A stretch of DNA of 64,000 nt from Thelonectria olida. Its lineage: Eukaryota; Ascomycota; Sordariomycetes; Hypocreales; Nectriaceae. This document shows positions 22,156 through 34,662 of this stretch, in pieces. The position numbers and the translations under genes are program-made. The notes under the pieces were generated by a model. It had not been told where the DNA came from. It made no database searches and was given only the letters and a program-made list of their open reading frames with translations. The stretch is from NCBI GenBank assembly GCA_020736575.1, contig JAGPYM010000006.1:682001-746000 (forward strand). Direction: 5' to 3'. Each line of letters opens with the position of its first letter. The first letter of the stretch is position 1.

Positions 22156-23327
22156 TCACCAATGAATCTCTTTGTCATCCCAGTAATTCTTCTTTGCCCG
22201 TGTACTCTCGGTGGCACCAACGACGCTGCTTCCTGCCTGCGATTGACCCAAGTTTTGACGCGCTGACTCTGTGGTCTTGTACTTGGGCGTTCCATCTTCG
22301 TGACGGTTGACACTGACATCAATGATGCCGGCCGTAAGTTGATCCAGGTACGCATTATACTCGTCTGTCTCGCGGATTTGGCATCGCACCGAGCTTGCCT
22401 CAGCGTGTTGAGTCACTGCTGTCAAAGAGCCAAAGCATCGCTGACAGTAGGGGCATCGGAAGATGTTGCCAAAGTGGCCGGAAGCAGACCGCAAATGCGC
22501 CATCAAACCCATGGGCTTCTTGAACGTTTTACTGTTGGCCATCAGCTGTGTCGCTCGTCGCGCAAAGTATGCGTAGCACTTACCCACAACCGGCTTTGGG
22601 GCAAACATACATCTCTATAATGGCTGAATAGTGACGCGCCGGGTTGAAGCCAGGATGATCTGGGTGACTGATATCCGAAATCTCGTGGGTCGCTTTCGGA
22701 ACAGACGAGAGTGCTGCTTCAGACCGAATCTGGGCGAGTTGCTGAGTCGGGTCTCTACCTGTCAGCACCTTTGACTCGGTGCTCCGACCTCGATTTGGCG
22801 GGGTGTTCTCTGAAATGGCCTGGCGAGGACTTTGGCCCATGATTCGAGAGCGGGTGTCACCGGCGATAGATGGCATGTACTTTGTATAGTTCGCTTTAAC
22901 AGTCTCATGGGTCAGAGCCTCGAGGTTCTTGGAGAACTCCAGCTTCTTCTCACGCATCTCGGCAAGCGTAACGCCGTCAAGTCGAATGCACTTGTTCTCC
23001 ATGTGGTCCATGAGACCTCCGAGTCGAACGAAAGGCCCTTGACCACAAGCGGGGCACTCGAGGTCCTGCGCCTGGGCATGTTTCTGCGCAGAAGTCAGCC
23101 CCAAGAGCCGTGGTAGGGGAAAGATTGGGCAGCGTTACCTCTCGGATGTGCAGAATCTCTGCGCGTTCGGTCTTGAAGTCATCAGAGCAAAACTTGCAGT
23201 GGAGGTGTTTGGGCTTCCCGGCCTTTCTCATTTCTCCTTTGTGCTGGTGCAACTTCTCCCAGCTTGAGAAGAGCAGGTTGCATGGTTTGCACAGCCAGGT
23301 GTCAGTCGAAATTTGGCCTGAGGGCAT
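22156..23327 (-). CDS. C2H2 zinc-finger protein of unknown role
   Basis: Three exons (23327-23139, 23083-22584, 22531-22156; introns of 55 and 52 nt) give 354 residues. The N-terminus has paired Cys/His fingers (WLCKPCNLLFSSWEKLHQH, then LHCKFCSDDF). The next finger is ECPACGQGPFVRLGGLMDH. After a disordered Ser/Arg linker comes YVCPKAGCGKTF, and then FRCPYCQRCFGSLTAVTQH. The arrangement suggests a nucleic-acid-binding protein; the targets are unknown. It begins upstream of the recombinase relic in the same orientation. Similar finger arrays occur in fungal accessory genes and at the C-termini of some DUF3435 proteins, so it could be island cargo rather than a core gene. All exons are open and phases agree. 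Confidence 0.7.
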
Positions 23328-23934
23328 GTTGAGTTGTGTTGGGAGGGGAAGGAAGAAAAGGGCGACGGGGAGGGGGATTTTCGAAGAAGATCTTGGGGAA
23401 AGGGCCTGAGCGAGAGGTCGTTTGTGTTTGCTTGAAGCCGTGGCTGATGGACGTGGATGACAAGTAGAGAGCTAAGAAGTGGTGCTGGAAAGGCAGGAGC
23501 GGATGTGGGTTAAGAATCGATGCGGTTATGTTGTGAAGGAGGAAGGAGGCAAGTAGGTGGGAGTTACCTACCTAGGTACCTACCGAGGGCACAACGATGA
23601 TCTGAATTGGAGGCAGAAAGGGAAGAGTTTAGATGAGTCTTTGGAAGGATATCCGGGCTGCGTTCAGCATGAATCACTGCGAACCAAGGTTACACCAAAA
23701 CGGAGAAGACGGGAGTAGACATAGTAGTTAACGAGGATCTGATTGGCCTGGAAGACCACACGTTTGGAAGTGCATGGCCAATATCGAAGCTGGAAATGCG
23801 GCTACAGGGTTTCTAATCATGCTCGTCGAGTCCTGCCGTGGACAACGGGTTGATTTAGGTGAATGTGATAGTCCTGCTTACCTCTTGGTGCACTTTATCG
23901 TCTTCCCGAGAAGGATTTAGCGTGTCAGAATGCA
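23328..23934. other. Intergenic region between zinc-finger gene and TFIIIC gene
   Basis: The 5' flank of the zinc-finger gene and 3' flank of the TFIIIC subunit gene. It contains the palindrome TAGGTACCTA at 23573-23582 within a run of ACCTA/TAGGT words. No gene was seen. Confidence 0.45.
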
Positions 23935-25926
23935 CTACCGGAGATTGGGATCGTAAAGCCCTAATCCCTCACTCTCGCCTACCTCGTTGTCAACTTCATT
24001 GCCTCCCTTATCGTCCTCGTCTTCAACCCCCATCTCAACCCCTTGATCCGCATCTTCTTCGTCTCCCGAGTCCTCGTCGTCCTCGTCGTCACTTCCAGAA
24101 TCGTTGTGGACAGAATCCATCCCATCATCCATCCCCAGTAAGGCCGTACCATCGTTCAGCGATTCCGGTATTGAAGAAGGGTCAATCGGCTGCTTGGATC
24201 TAGGCTCCTTCACTCTGACGCTGTATCCCTTGTGTTTGTTCTTTTTGGTTGGTTGTCGCCCTCGCAGCAATGTGAGTTCTTCATCCGTCAGGTGGAGATT
24301 CGGTAGAGGTAGATGAAACGTCGTCGAAGTCGATCGAACTGGCGTCTGGTCCCCGGTTTGCAATGTCATGGCAAAATCTTCTCGGGTGAGTCGTCGATCA
24401 AACTGAATAGCCACCAGCTTCGTCTTCATGATGGCTTTGACCTTCGCCCATGCTCCCCCGTGGTACCACCCACTGCTAGGATCCCACGTCGGACGCACAT
24501 CAGCTTCGTCCAGGATCTCTCGAAGCAGAGGGTCTGTAATATCGCACACCTGCCAAACCTTGCCATCCGTGTGATAAGTTTCGCCATCAAAGATGTGGCT
24601 CCCTGAAAGCTCTTCCAAGAACTCCTTCAGTGGACCCATTTGGGTCTTTCGCAACGACTTCCATGTCTCGCCCGTTTGGGCGCGCTTCTGCTTAGGAAGT
24701 TTGAACATGAGAGTCTGATAGATCCGGTATTTTGGGTCTGAACGTGGATCGATGCCATATGGTACGACACCATCTCGCCAAGGACCCCCTTTGAATTGAT
24801 ATGCCGTATAGTTGAGATACTTTTTCAGCTCATTCCAATTCTTGAGCTTGCCCCCCAGGTGGTTCATCAACGACCGGCGAGTCCAGACTGGCCGGCTCTT
24901 AAAAGCGTCTTCCAATTCTGCAATGATCTCAACCATTCGTGGATCTGTCATGTCAGGAGGGATCTGAGGAGCGTCTGGTGTGGGATCCTCCGCTCCAATG
25001 AAGTAGCCGACTTGTTTCACAGCGGTAGTGTTGACAGTTCCTCCATCCTCGGTGGCTCGCACGTATGGATTCTGCGAGTATTGATAGTTGAAAGGGAGGC
25101 TCATATGAGTAAAAATAGGAGGGGGTAAAATATCAACGTTAGGGCCTGCATCAAAACCAGGCACAAACTTGAACTCTTTGAGGGACTCGACTGCGTTCAA
25201 ATGATTAGCCGAGAGCGAAATGGGAAAAGATCCGACGTACCATCTCCGGGAAGAACTTGGTCGACATATCTTTGCGCAAACGAAGACTTGGGCATGTGCC
25301 AGTAGAAGTCTGCGAGTCCTCGAAAACGATGGGTATGCTTGATCAACCCAACTGCCTCAACTTGGTACCTATCGGCGTTGTCTTGAAGCTTTCGACGCAA
25401 CACCAACGGGTCATCGAGACGAGATCGGGAGAAAACTTGGTCATTCGCAGAGGGCTCAGTCTCTGCGTCTGGTACTTCGACATCTCCCTCCCACGGGCCG
25501 TCGGTTCCTCTCTTTCGTTTCCTACCAGTTCTCTTAGGGACTGTAACCTTGAGCACAACGTTGTGACTCTTCGCGTTATGCGACATGATGGGTTTGCAAA
25601 AGGGGCTTTCAGGTAATAAGTAGAACGGAATTGAGTTTCTGTTGGCGTCCATGACCTTGAAGCTCAAGTTAGACGTTGGGCTTATAGCCAGTTCAAAGAC
25701 GACGTACGTGTTGGAGTGAGGGTACTCTGCCAAAGGCCTTCACGGCGCGATCGACGTCGTTCACGACGGCAGGAACCTCGACGGCACCCAGAATGCGGTT
25801 GGGAACGGTGTACTTTGGAGCCATGTCTGGGGGTGCCGGCCCAGCAATGGGTTCTTGGTCGTTCTCATCTTGAACATCCTCCGGGCTGCTATCCCTGTAA
25901 GGTGTCTCATCAGACGAAGAAGCCAT
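23935..25926 (-). CDS. sfc1: Transcription factor IIIC subunit 5 (Tau95 / Sfc1)
   Basis: Three exons (25926-25708, 25655-25241, 25190-23935; introns of 52 and 50 nt) give 629 residues. The protein belongs to TFIIIC, which binds the A box of tRNA genes for RNA polymerase III. The N-terminal part (PNRILGAVEVPAVV, then a FCKPIMSHNAKSHNVVLKVTVPKR segment) matches the Tau95 barrel that pairs with Tau55. The central part contains the winged-helix-like region (RPVWTRRSLMNHL) and a tryptophan-rich segment (SGWYHGGAW). The last 80 residues are a strongly acidic tail, as in yeast Tfc1. The acceptor for exon 2 was chosen because it keeps the conserved hydrophobic junction in frame. Confidence 0.88.
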
Positions 25927-28162
25927 GTTTGCTGGGGCGTGAGCCAGTTCTCTCGCCAGAGAATATTGTCAAGGCATCAAGTCCACATACAGAAGCTTCA
26001 ACCTCGCTACCAAACTAGCCAGGACTGAAGAGACTAAATTTGAGCAAATAATTGAGGGACAAGTGACGTATTCGCTCAGCGTTCTGTCGTCCTATGTCGT
26101 TGGTGCCGATGGCAAGCTGCATGCAACTGCACTCCGAAGGAATACAAGCACCGAGTTTGCAGGGAAGTGCATGTGGCTTGTGTACTACTCCTTCATTTCC
26201 CAGTTGCTTGTTACTTGGCTCGTTGTGGCTGGTGAGCTCACATGGCCCGTGCTCTGAAGATGATCCCTTCCTGTGGGTAAAGGCCCCGCCAATCGCCAGG
26301 CTCATGATGACGGCCCCTGGAGAGTGGTGAGAGTTTCGCGTAATCTCGCACAGCCCTCTCCAGCCTTCTGGCTCCGAGATTCAGTTTAACAAGGGTCAAT
26401 GGAACGAGTAGGGGAAGATTCCAGAGCAAGGCATGGAACATGCTACTCTCTCGCTTGACGATGTACGATCTATCTCCCTGCTATCAGTTTCTAGAAGAAG
26501 AGGAGGAGGTTGGTGCCAGTTGACCCGTTGCCCTTCTCCTTGAATCGTGTCTACAACGGGTCCTTGCCCATGTGCTAAAGTGTCTATAGAGAGGATGCAT
26601 GCAATTCACACCTAGGCTATATCTGTGCGGCTTCTGCACCTGCCCTGCCGGTTCACCAATGTGAGTTAGTTTTGTAGGTACTCGGTATGCACCTGACCTG
26701 GATGCCTGGGCCGGCTTACAAGTTGTGACGAATTCACAAACTTCCAAAAGCTAATTGTGCACTACTGTGTTATACTGTGCAACCTCGGTGCATCCAGACG
26801 ATGAATTGGTTGGATTGGGACGGGACGCTGTCTAAAATAGACACTGTCACCTCAGTTATTAACAGCGCCATTCTTAACAGGTTTGACAAGGTCCCAGTGC
26901 CCCCTAAAGCCCTGGGGCTCCTTCCCGTCCATATCTCCCAGAAACCTAGCCCCAGCACCTAAACCGTCTGATTTTCACCGCCCGGCCCAAAACCCACACC
27001 AGCCCACTGCAGCAACCATCACCAACCACTGCAGCTTCTGGTCGTCAGCGCCGACAGGACTTGAAGTCGAAGCAATGCCCAACCGTCTGCAAAACCTCAA
27101 CTGCCTCGCCAATCCATGAATAGCCATTAAGTCGATCAGCCTCCTGTCAACGGTGGAATGGTAGCTGGAGGTTGCTGCAACTGTTGCTAAAGGACCCTCT
27201 CTCTACTTTAGCTCCAGACTGCATAGCATTGACCCATACCACCATCCATCGTCAACTGCCCTTGTCTCCCTCCCGCCCTCTAACAATCTGGGACGAATAA
27301 CGGCGCGTCCTCGAGCTTTCCCCCCCGCAAAGCGCAACATCCCTCCTCCACCGGCGCCCAACGACCTAGACTCTTACCACCTACCAGCCATTGTCTCTTC
27401 CTTACATCAACTTGTCCACGACAAGCGACAATCGACGACTCATCTGCAGCGCCCGTCGAGCTATCCTGTCTTCTTCCTCCCTCCCTTCCCCTTCCCTTCT
27501 CCCTTTCTTCTCTCCCTCACCCCTCAACGGTTCGATTACTCGATATTTAGGTATCAGCGTCAGCGGCAGAGCGTTGCTGCAAGCCTCCCCGTCCTCTTGC
27601 GCCAGTGCCAGTGCCAGTGCCAGCGCAAGGAGCCATCCTGCACCGACACAGAACCAGCACATCGCTGCAACCCACCGTCCACATATCCCGACACCCGAGC
27701 CCTGGCTGGTTCAGTGCTTCTGCATACTCGTCCGCCTTCGTGGGAGACCACGCCGCGATTCCATCCTTCTCGTCGACTTCTCCCTCCTTCGAACCCCCAG
27801 CCCCCTCCGTCCTCTATCCGTGGTTTCGCCTGAGTTCAAGCTTCCGCTCCCGCTTCAGCCGTCCTCTTGCCGTCCCGTCCTCTGCAGCTCGGCCCTCCGA
27901 CACAATCAGTCATTTCGTCAGGCTGACCCCCTCATCCCTTGCAAAATCGCCTCTAGACGAACAATCCCCACGTCGCCTCCTCATCTCGGCTTCCTCAACT
28001 CGCGATTTCCTCTCATCAACTTCATTTGTTCCTTCGTCGTCGTGCCGTCGGTCGTCTTCGAGCCCCTGACGTCGTTGCCCTGCTGCCCCACCGCCCTCAT
28101 CGAAACGACCAGCGGGCGTCTCAATCCGCCCCCCACCTACAGCAACACTGTTGTCCGACAAA
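25927..28162. other. Divergent intergenic region with leader of the PP2A gene
   Basis: This lies between the starts of the TFIIIC subunit (-) and the PP2A B56 gene (+). From about 27240 the DNA is C/T-rich and reads as a long leader; it includes a GCCAGT tandem repeat at 27601-27624 (nearly four 6-bp units). A plus-strand frame from 27391 stays open across the leader and the first coding exons, but only because of base skew. No separate gene was supported. Confidence 0.45.
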
Positions 28163-30365
28163 ATGAAGCGCTTCAGCCAGCGAGTTGTAGGTCTTATCAG
28201 CCCGGCGTGTTGCAGCTTTCCATGCTAACACCTTTTCATATCCAGCTCTCGCGTGGGAAAGATTCCAGCAAGTCATCTAAGAAGAACAAGGACTCCAAGG
28301 ATGGCACCGCGTCTCCTTCATCACGGGACTCCAACCAGTCTCCCGTGCTAACGCCCTCATCCTCCACGTCGACGCTGAACGACATCCGTAACAAGCCTCT
28401 TCCTCCTAACAGCACTGGCCATGGAGGCGATCACGGCAGCGCTTCCCAACCCTCGAACCTTTCCAATGTTACTCAGGCTGGTGGTACCCCTGAGCGTTTC
28501 GGGGCCACCAGCCCCAACGGCGGCAGCGCCAGCTCCAGACTGCCCCCAACCGTCATCATCAGCCCGACGCCTGGAGTACGTCCTCTCAAAGCCCGGCTGC
28601 TGTTTCCATCTCTTCATCTTGACGCTAACATTTCACCTCCAGCATGTTCCTCCCCCAGGTGCCGCCGAGACGATGCCCCACGATCTGGCTCCTCCCAAGG
28701 CCGGCCAGAAGTCTCTCCTTCTCCATAGAGGAATCGACAACCGAGATGCCATTCCCGAAGGCCTGCGTACTCCTAAGCGGCAGCACTCTTCTCGCTTCGA
28801 TATCTCTGCTCATCGAGAGCTCGAGAAGCTCCCTGGATTCCATGAGGTGCCACCTAACAGGCGGCAGGAACTCTTCATGCAGAAGATCGATCAGTGCAAT
28901 GTCATCTTCGACTTTAACGACGCGAGTGGTGACATGAAGTCCAAGGAGATTAAGCGACTAGCTCTCCACGAGCTTCTCGACTATGTTGCCAACAACCGAC
29001 AAGTCATTACTGAACCAATGTACCCTAAGGTTGTCGATATGTTCGCCAAGAACCTCTTCCGACCTATTCCCCCTCCCATGAACCCCCAGGGCGAGGCTTT
29101 CGATCCGGAGGAGGATGAGCCCGTTTTAGAGGTCGCGTGGCCCCATATCCAGGTCGTCTACGAATTCTTCCTGCGCTTCATCGAAAGCCAGGATTTCAAC
29201 ACTAACATTGCTAAAGCTTACATCGACCACAGCTTTGTTCTGCAGCTTCTAGAGCTCTTTGATTCTGAGGACCCTCGTGAGCGTGATTTCCTCAAGACAA
29301 CCCTTCACCGTATTTACGGCAAGTTCCTGAACCTCCGATCCTTCATTCGACGATCCATCAACAACGTATTCTTCCAATTCACCTATGAAACCGAACGTTT
29401 TAACGGCATTGCCGAACTCCTCGAGATTCTTGGATCCATCATCAACGGTTTCGCCCTCCCCCTCAAAGAGGAGCATAAGATCTTCCTTACCCGAGTCTTG
29501 TTGCCTCTTCACAAGCCCAAGAGCCTCAGCATGTACCATCCTCAACTGGCCTACTGTATTGTCCAGTTCCTCGAGAAGGATGCATCGTTGACGGAAGATG
29601 TAGGTGGCACTCCTGACTAACCTTTTGTCGAGTTCTAACATGATTGCTAGGTCGTCCTTGGACTGCTTCGTTATTGGCCCAAGGTCAACAGCACCAAGGA
29701 AGTCATGTTCCTTAACGAGGTCGAAGATATCTTCGAAGTAATGGATCCTGCCGAATTCGCCAAGGTCCAGGAACCTCTCTTCCACCAGCTGGCCAAGTCT
29801 GTTGCCAGCCCACATTTCCAGGTCGCCGAGCGTGCGCTGTACTTCTGGAATAACGAATACTTCTGCAACCTCGTCAGTGACAATGTGGAGATTATTCTTC
29901 CCATCATGTTTGCGCCCCTCTACGAGAACTCAAAGGGCCATTGGAACAGGTACGATTAACCCAGATGAACCTGGTACCGGTACAGGTCTAATTTTCTCTA
30001 GGACGATCCACGGCATGGTGTATAATGCCATGAAGCTTTTCATGGAAATCAACCCTCAACTTTTCGACGACTGCTCTCACGACTACACGGAGCAACAGAA
30101 TAGTGCGGCTGCACGCGAAGCCCTCCGAGAGCGCAAGTGGGCAGCTTTGAGTGAAAAGGCGAACCAGCAGAGGGAAGTTAACGGTGTCCCGGATGCCCCC
30201 AGGAGCCATGTTGCCTCTCTCGCTCGCGTTGACGAAGTTGATCCTGTCACGGAAGATAACCAGAAGCGTCTCGATTCACTTAAGTTGCAGGATGGGTCCG
30301 CTACTGGTCGTCGACCCAGCCTCCATGAACGCCAGAACTCCGTTGGGTCCACGAGGAGTCGATAA
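28163..30365 (+). CDS. rts1: PP2A regulatory subunit B56 (B' family, Rts1/Par1)
   Basis: Five exons (28163-28186, 28246-28575, 28643-29599, 29651-29949, 30002-30365) give 657 residues. This subunit directs protein phosphatase 2A to its substrates (in yeast, septin dynamics, stress and centromere functions). The first 180 residues are Ser/Pro/Lys-rich and disordered. The B56 core of HEAT-like repeats follows: [50 protein letters not shown], and [19 protein letters not shown]. The C-terminus carries a helical extension ([16 protein letters not shown]) seen in fungal B56 proteins. The 24-nt first exon is needed for a Met start; without it translation would begin well inside the disordered part. 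Confidence 0.92.
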
Positions 30366-31363
30366 CTCATCTCGGTAGCCTGATGGGCCTTGGTTCATTA
30401 CTCGCATCGGCATTTCTCAGATAAAACAAACCGCAAGGGCTCGAAGTTTCCATCAAAGCATTTTTGGACGTATCAGGGTCCTTAGTTGCAGTACCTTATG
30501 CTTCGCGTTACAGGATATTGCTGGTATCAACTGTTTTGATTGTCAAGCGGCCCATACCGGACTTGACGAAGTGCTCGTGCAGTCGCCTTTTGGAAGGCTT
30601 GCCAATACTCCTCTTTGAACATTGATCAATCAAAAGCTTCATCCTTTTAAAACTGCGGTCTGGGCCACATCTTGGTCGAGATGAATGGCCTCAAGAGGAT
30701 ATTGCATGCGACTGATCACATAATCTATTCTTGCCCCTCATCCCTCGAGAAGCCGCCGCACCGATGGATCAGAAGGAACCTGTTTGAATGGAGCTCGAGG
30801 GAACACCGCATGGGCGAGCTGGCCACATTTAACAGAAAAAAAGTCGACGTTTAAGCTTCTCGTGTAACCTTTCCCCTTACCTTGCCTCTCTTCTCTGGAC
30901 TCCTTTTGGCCTCTTATTCCGCTTCATCTTTTCTGAGTTCTCACTTTTCTGCCCCTTTGCTTTTTTTCTTCTTCTTGCCCTCCTCGCACAGGCGTATGGA
31001 GGAATTCAAACGATGCTGTTGGTTGGTCGGTTGTGCTACATCAGGGGGGTGTGTGATGTGGTGCATCTCATGGTCACACACACGTGCGACATGGATAAGG
31101 GCAGTGAGCGGGAGGCAATGAAAAGGGGGCTTTTTTTTTTCTTTCCTTGGTTTATGTAGACGATGAATGAGCAAGACTAAAAGTCAACCGGATAGATAAC
31201 TTGATCACACGTGCGAAATTGCCCTCATGTTGTGATGTGCACTCGTTCAGTCGCACCTCGTTCACTAGATCCGTGCGTGATAACTAGGCATCGCTGGTTG
31301 TTTGCTTCAACGCTATGCATGTTAACTACCTATAATACAGAATCGTTCCCAAGTCCTGAATAT
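30366..31363. other. Convergent intergenic region
   Basis: About 1 kb between the 3' ends of the PP2A B56 gene and the CID/RS gene, with T-rich 3'-UTR-like stretches (for example T10 near 31130). No gene was seen. Confidence 0.5.
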
Positions 31364-33071
31364 CTACCATCCCCCTCGACCACGATCATAACCGCCCCTA
31401 CCACGACCTCGGAATCCTCCTCTGCCTCTGCTCCCCTCAAAGTGATTATTCTGTGGGGGCATATGCTGCGGAGGCGGAGGAGGCGGAGGAACAGGCCAGC
31501 CGCCCATCATCTGCGGTGGCATGCCTGCGTTGGGAAACCAAGCGCCGGGAGGACGACCCATGTGTGGAGGAGGCGGTGGTGGTGGCCATGGGCCCCTATA
31601 CCCAGCAGTCATGGGCGGGGGTATGGGAAAATCTGCTGGGGGCGGAGGAAGTCCTGGAGGGAAGGGAGGTCCTGGAGGATAAGGGTGCTGTTGTTGAGGG
31701 GGAGGAGGAGGGCGTTTAGGGACGTCGCTGTGATGAGGAGGTGTGCGGGAGCGAGACCGCGAACTGCTATAAGATCTGCGATGGCCGGAACGGTTACGAC
31801 ATCTATCGGGGCTGCGACTGCGAGAATAGGATCTGCTGTGGCGACGGGATCGACCATGACCTTCACTTCGATCCCTCGAGCGGGAGAGGCGCCGGCGCTT
31901 GAAAGATGGGGGTGACTCGCTTCGTGACCTATCACGCGAATAGCTGCTCGACTGAGAGCGGGAGCGTCCACGGCCCGAGTCTGTCGCGTTTTCTTTCTTT
32001 CTCCTCTGCTTCATCTTTTTACAGAATCCGCGCGACCAGCCATAGTAGGTTGTACCACCAACAATCTCACCCGTGATTTCATCCAACACGACTCTCTCGC
32101 CCAATTCATTAACGTCCGTGTATGGATCGTTGGTCTGCTTCCGTTCCTTGGAGAATATGCGCTCGACATCTGAGAGAAGTGCCTTTACGGATGTCACAAG
32201 AGTTTCATCGGCGGGACCTCGTGCAAGTTGGATCGGCTTTATCAGGTCGGGCAGCATGGGCTTTGAGGAGTTTGGTGTGAGATGAGGGAGCCAGGTCGCG
32301 GCAGGAAGATCGAACCATGCCATTGTCGGATCACCATGAAGGGAAGGGAGAACGTAGGGCGTATCTTTGGCGAGCTTGAGTGAGGTTGTCACCAAGGGCT
32401 GGGTGGTCGTGGTTGTGCTGTGTAAGACGACACCATCGGCTACGGCTTTCTTAAGCTTGGAAATGAGAGCGGGAGTAAAGTATCGCTTCTCATCCCAGAG
32501 GCCAACGAGTTTTTCGAGCTTCGCTTTGTGTTTCGGACAGTTATCAAAGGCGGCGACGTTTGCGACAAGGCCAGGCAGGAGGTCTTCCCACAGGGTCGCA
32601 AACTTGGCATCGCCGTTCCTCTTGATGGCATGGTGCAAGACGTCGTTCACGACGTAAAGCAGATGCAATCTCCTCCTCTTCAGGCTTGGTTTCTTTCCTT
32701 CATCTTGCAAGCTCCGGGATAGGGCAGCCAGGAACTTGATGAGGGCAACGGAGCGGGCGGACGATGGCGCAACGTAGTCGACTATCCAGGCCTTGCATTT
32801 CTGTGTGTCGCGAAGACAAGAAGAAAGTTTAGTGTTTCTGGGCGGGAATGAGAAATATGGGATGAAGACAACAAGGAAAATCACTTGTGCTTCAGATATG
32901 GAGGAGAGCGATGTGGCAAACCTGGACGTTGGGGCGAGAACACTGGGAGAGGGCGTTGTCGACGAGTGGGAAGAAGGCGTCAACAGCAGGGCGGCTGAGG
33001 GAGGATGGGTCGGCGCGGAACAAGGTGGCGGAAAGGGTGGCCTTTGCGATGGCCAATTCCGGCGTTGCCAT
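31364..33071 (-). CDS. CID-domain protein with RS-rich and Pro/Gly-rich tail (CHERP-like)
   Basis: Two exons (33071-32922 and 32800-31364; 121-nt intron) give 528 residues. The N-terminal 150 residues form a CID/ENTH-type helical domain: NVQKCKAWIVDYV, then RRLHLLYVVNDVLHHA, then a LVGLWDEKRYF segment. CID domains bind the RNA polymerase II C-terminal tail or spliceosomal partners. After a middle region (DVERIFSKERKQ, GERVVLDEITGEIVGG, YYGWSRGFCKKMKQRRK) comes an Arg/Ser dipeptide-rich segment, then proline runs, and the end is Arg/Gly-rich (FRGRGRGGYDRGRGGW). This order resembles metazoan CHERP and fungal splicing-associated homologues. A nuclear RNA-processing role is inferred. Confidence 0.82.
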
Positions 33072-34662
33072 CGTTTGAAGGAAGAAGCTGTGGCTTTTTG
33101 GCAACGAAAGGAATGGTGTACGTTGAAGAGGTGTGACAGGATATGTCAAAGGCAGCCATGGAAGTTACAATATGAAGCTCACATGGGAAGGGGAACCTGG
33201 GGAGCTTTGGGATACGTAGCGGGTATTCCTCGGCACTACGGAAACTCGGCTCCCGACTTGCCGATCACCTCGAGGATGCCATGAGTGTTCCTCATTAGAT
33301 ATCAGGGCTATGGGCTATAATAACTTTAGCCATGGATGCTTTTATGCTTGATATGAAGTAAAACCTCATCTGACATGGCATGTTGTGAGAGACCTAACTT
33401 ATTCCGCACAACCCAGGATTGCCGTCACGGTGTTCCGCTCATTTCCACAATATCAACTCCAAACCGGGCAAGCATCAATCTGTTGAACCAGGTGCTTGAA
33501 ATCTCCCTGACATAATGGCATCAAGGTTTTGCGCTTGGTGAGGCTCTTTCTTATCCAAATGGTGCATTCTGCTTCTCGTTGATGCACTTTGATGGTCCCT
33601 TCTTTTATTCCTGGTTTGTTCTTGCGGATAAAACAGCATGCCACTCGTGCTTGTCCGGTTTCTCAACCAATGGAGACCTCTTTCCAACATCGAGGGATTT
33701 TATGGAAAGAGAGACCGTTATGTTTTGATACAGATTAAAACTAGTTCTTAAATCTTCTTCTCTTACTACCCACATAGGTACCTATGCCCAGCACCACCAG
33801 CAAAACATTATTAACCCTCAGAGACGGAAAGCCGGACTCTGTGTCCCCAATTGCCATTACCTTTCTTCGTCCCAACCCCCACCTTTCCCGCTTGAGCTGT
33901 TTCCTATTGTCTCTCTGATAACATCTAACAGTACAGAATCACAACCATACACTGAACCAATGAGATTCCAGAGCTATACTAACTTCTAAACGACAAGCCG
34001 GATGTGAGCATCAACACCGCGGACGCCCACGCCCACCTCTGAGAGCGATCCCAACTATCACAATAATCACTGCCTGGGCTGAAGATGTCATGGAGGCATG
34101 GCCACGAGCGGTTCTTGAAATCGCGGTATTTGCCAAGAACGTCCTCCGAGACTCCGTGGACCCGTTGATGTCTAGAATTCACAGGTCGATATCTCCACGT
34201 CATTTGTTTCCCCTCTACGCGAAGCCTATGACGTCGACGCCATCTCCCTAGGCCGTTGGAGAGCACTGCGTCTGCATTTCCACAGTTGACTCCATCGAGC
34301 TTCGAATCTCACTTTGATTTGAAGGACACCACGTCAACAGCGCAGGATGCACTGTGGAGCAAGGGTGCATGCATTTCCCGAGCGACAATCGGCGATTGCA
34401 ATCCACTCCGCCGACCTTTCACGTTGCATCCAAACATTCAAACCACGCAAGGCTCCAGTTCAGAGGAGAGCAACAAAAAGGTGTCATAAGATGCGGTGTA
34501 TTTCGATAGTAAGGGAGAGACCTGACCGTCCTGCATTCTGTTTCGTCATATCCAATTCGTAGGATTTCCATTCCGCTCTGTTCCAAACATAGTGTACAAC
34601 GCTCTTCCAGGAGCGTCCAGTCTTTAACATTTGCCTGCCATTCCCTCGTAGGTGACCGGAGA
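33072..34662. other. Intergenic region
   Basis: The 5' flank of the CID/RS gene, and 3' flank of the small membrane-protein gene. It contains the 14-bp palindrome CATAGGTACCTATG at 33773-33786. Open frames are short and lack motifs. No gene was supported. Confidence 0.45.

Noticed and set aside
27525..27545. GGTTCGATTAC resembling a tRNA B box
   Set aside because: No A box at a suitable distance and no foldable acceptor stem; it lies in the leader of the PP2A gene.
27391..28728. 445-codon plus-strand open frame over the leader and first exons of the PP2A gene
   Set aside because: It is open because of C/T skew, reads as Ser/Pro-rich low complexity and crosses clear splice sites of the B56 gene in another phase.
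31211..31915. 234-codon plus-strand frame opposite the CID/RS gene
   Set aside because: It is the mirror of the Arg/Ser and proline-rich coding sequence, which tends to keep the opposite strand open.
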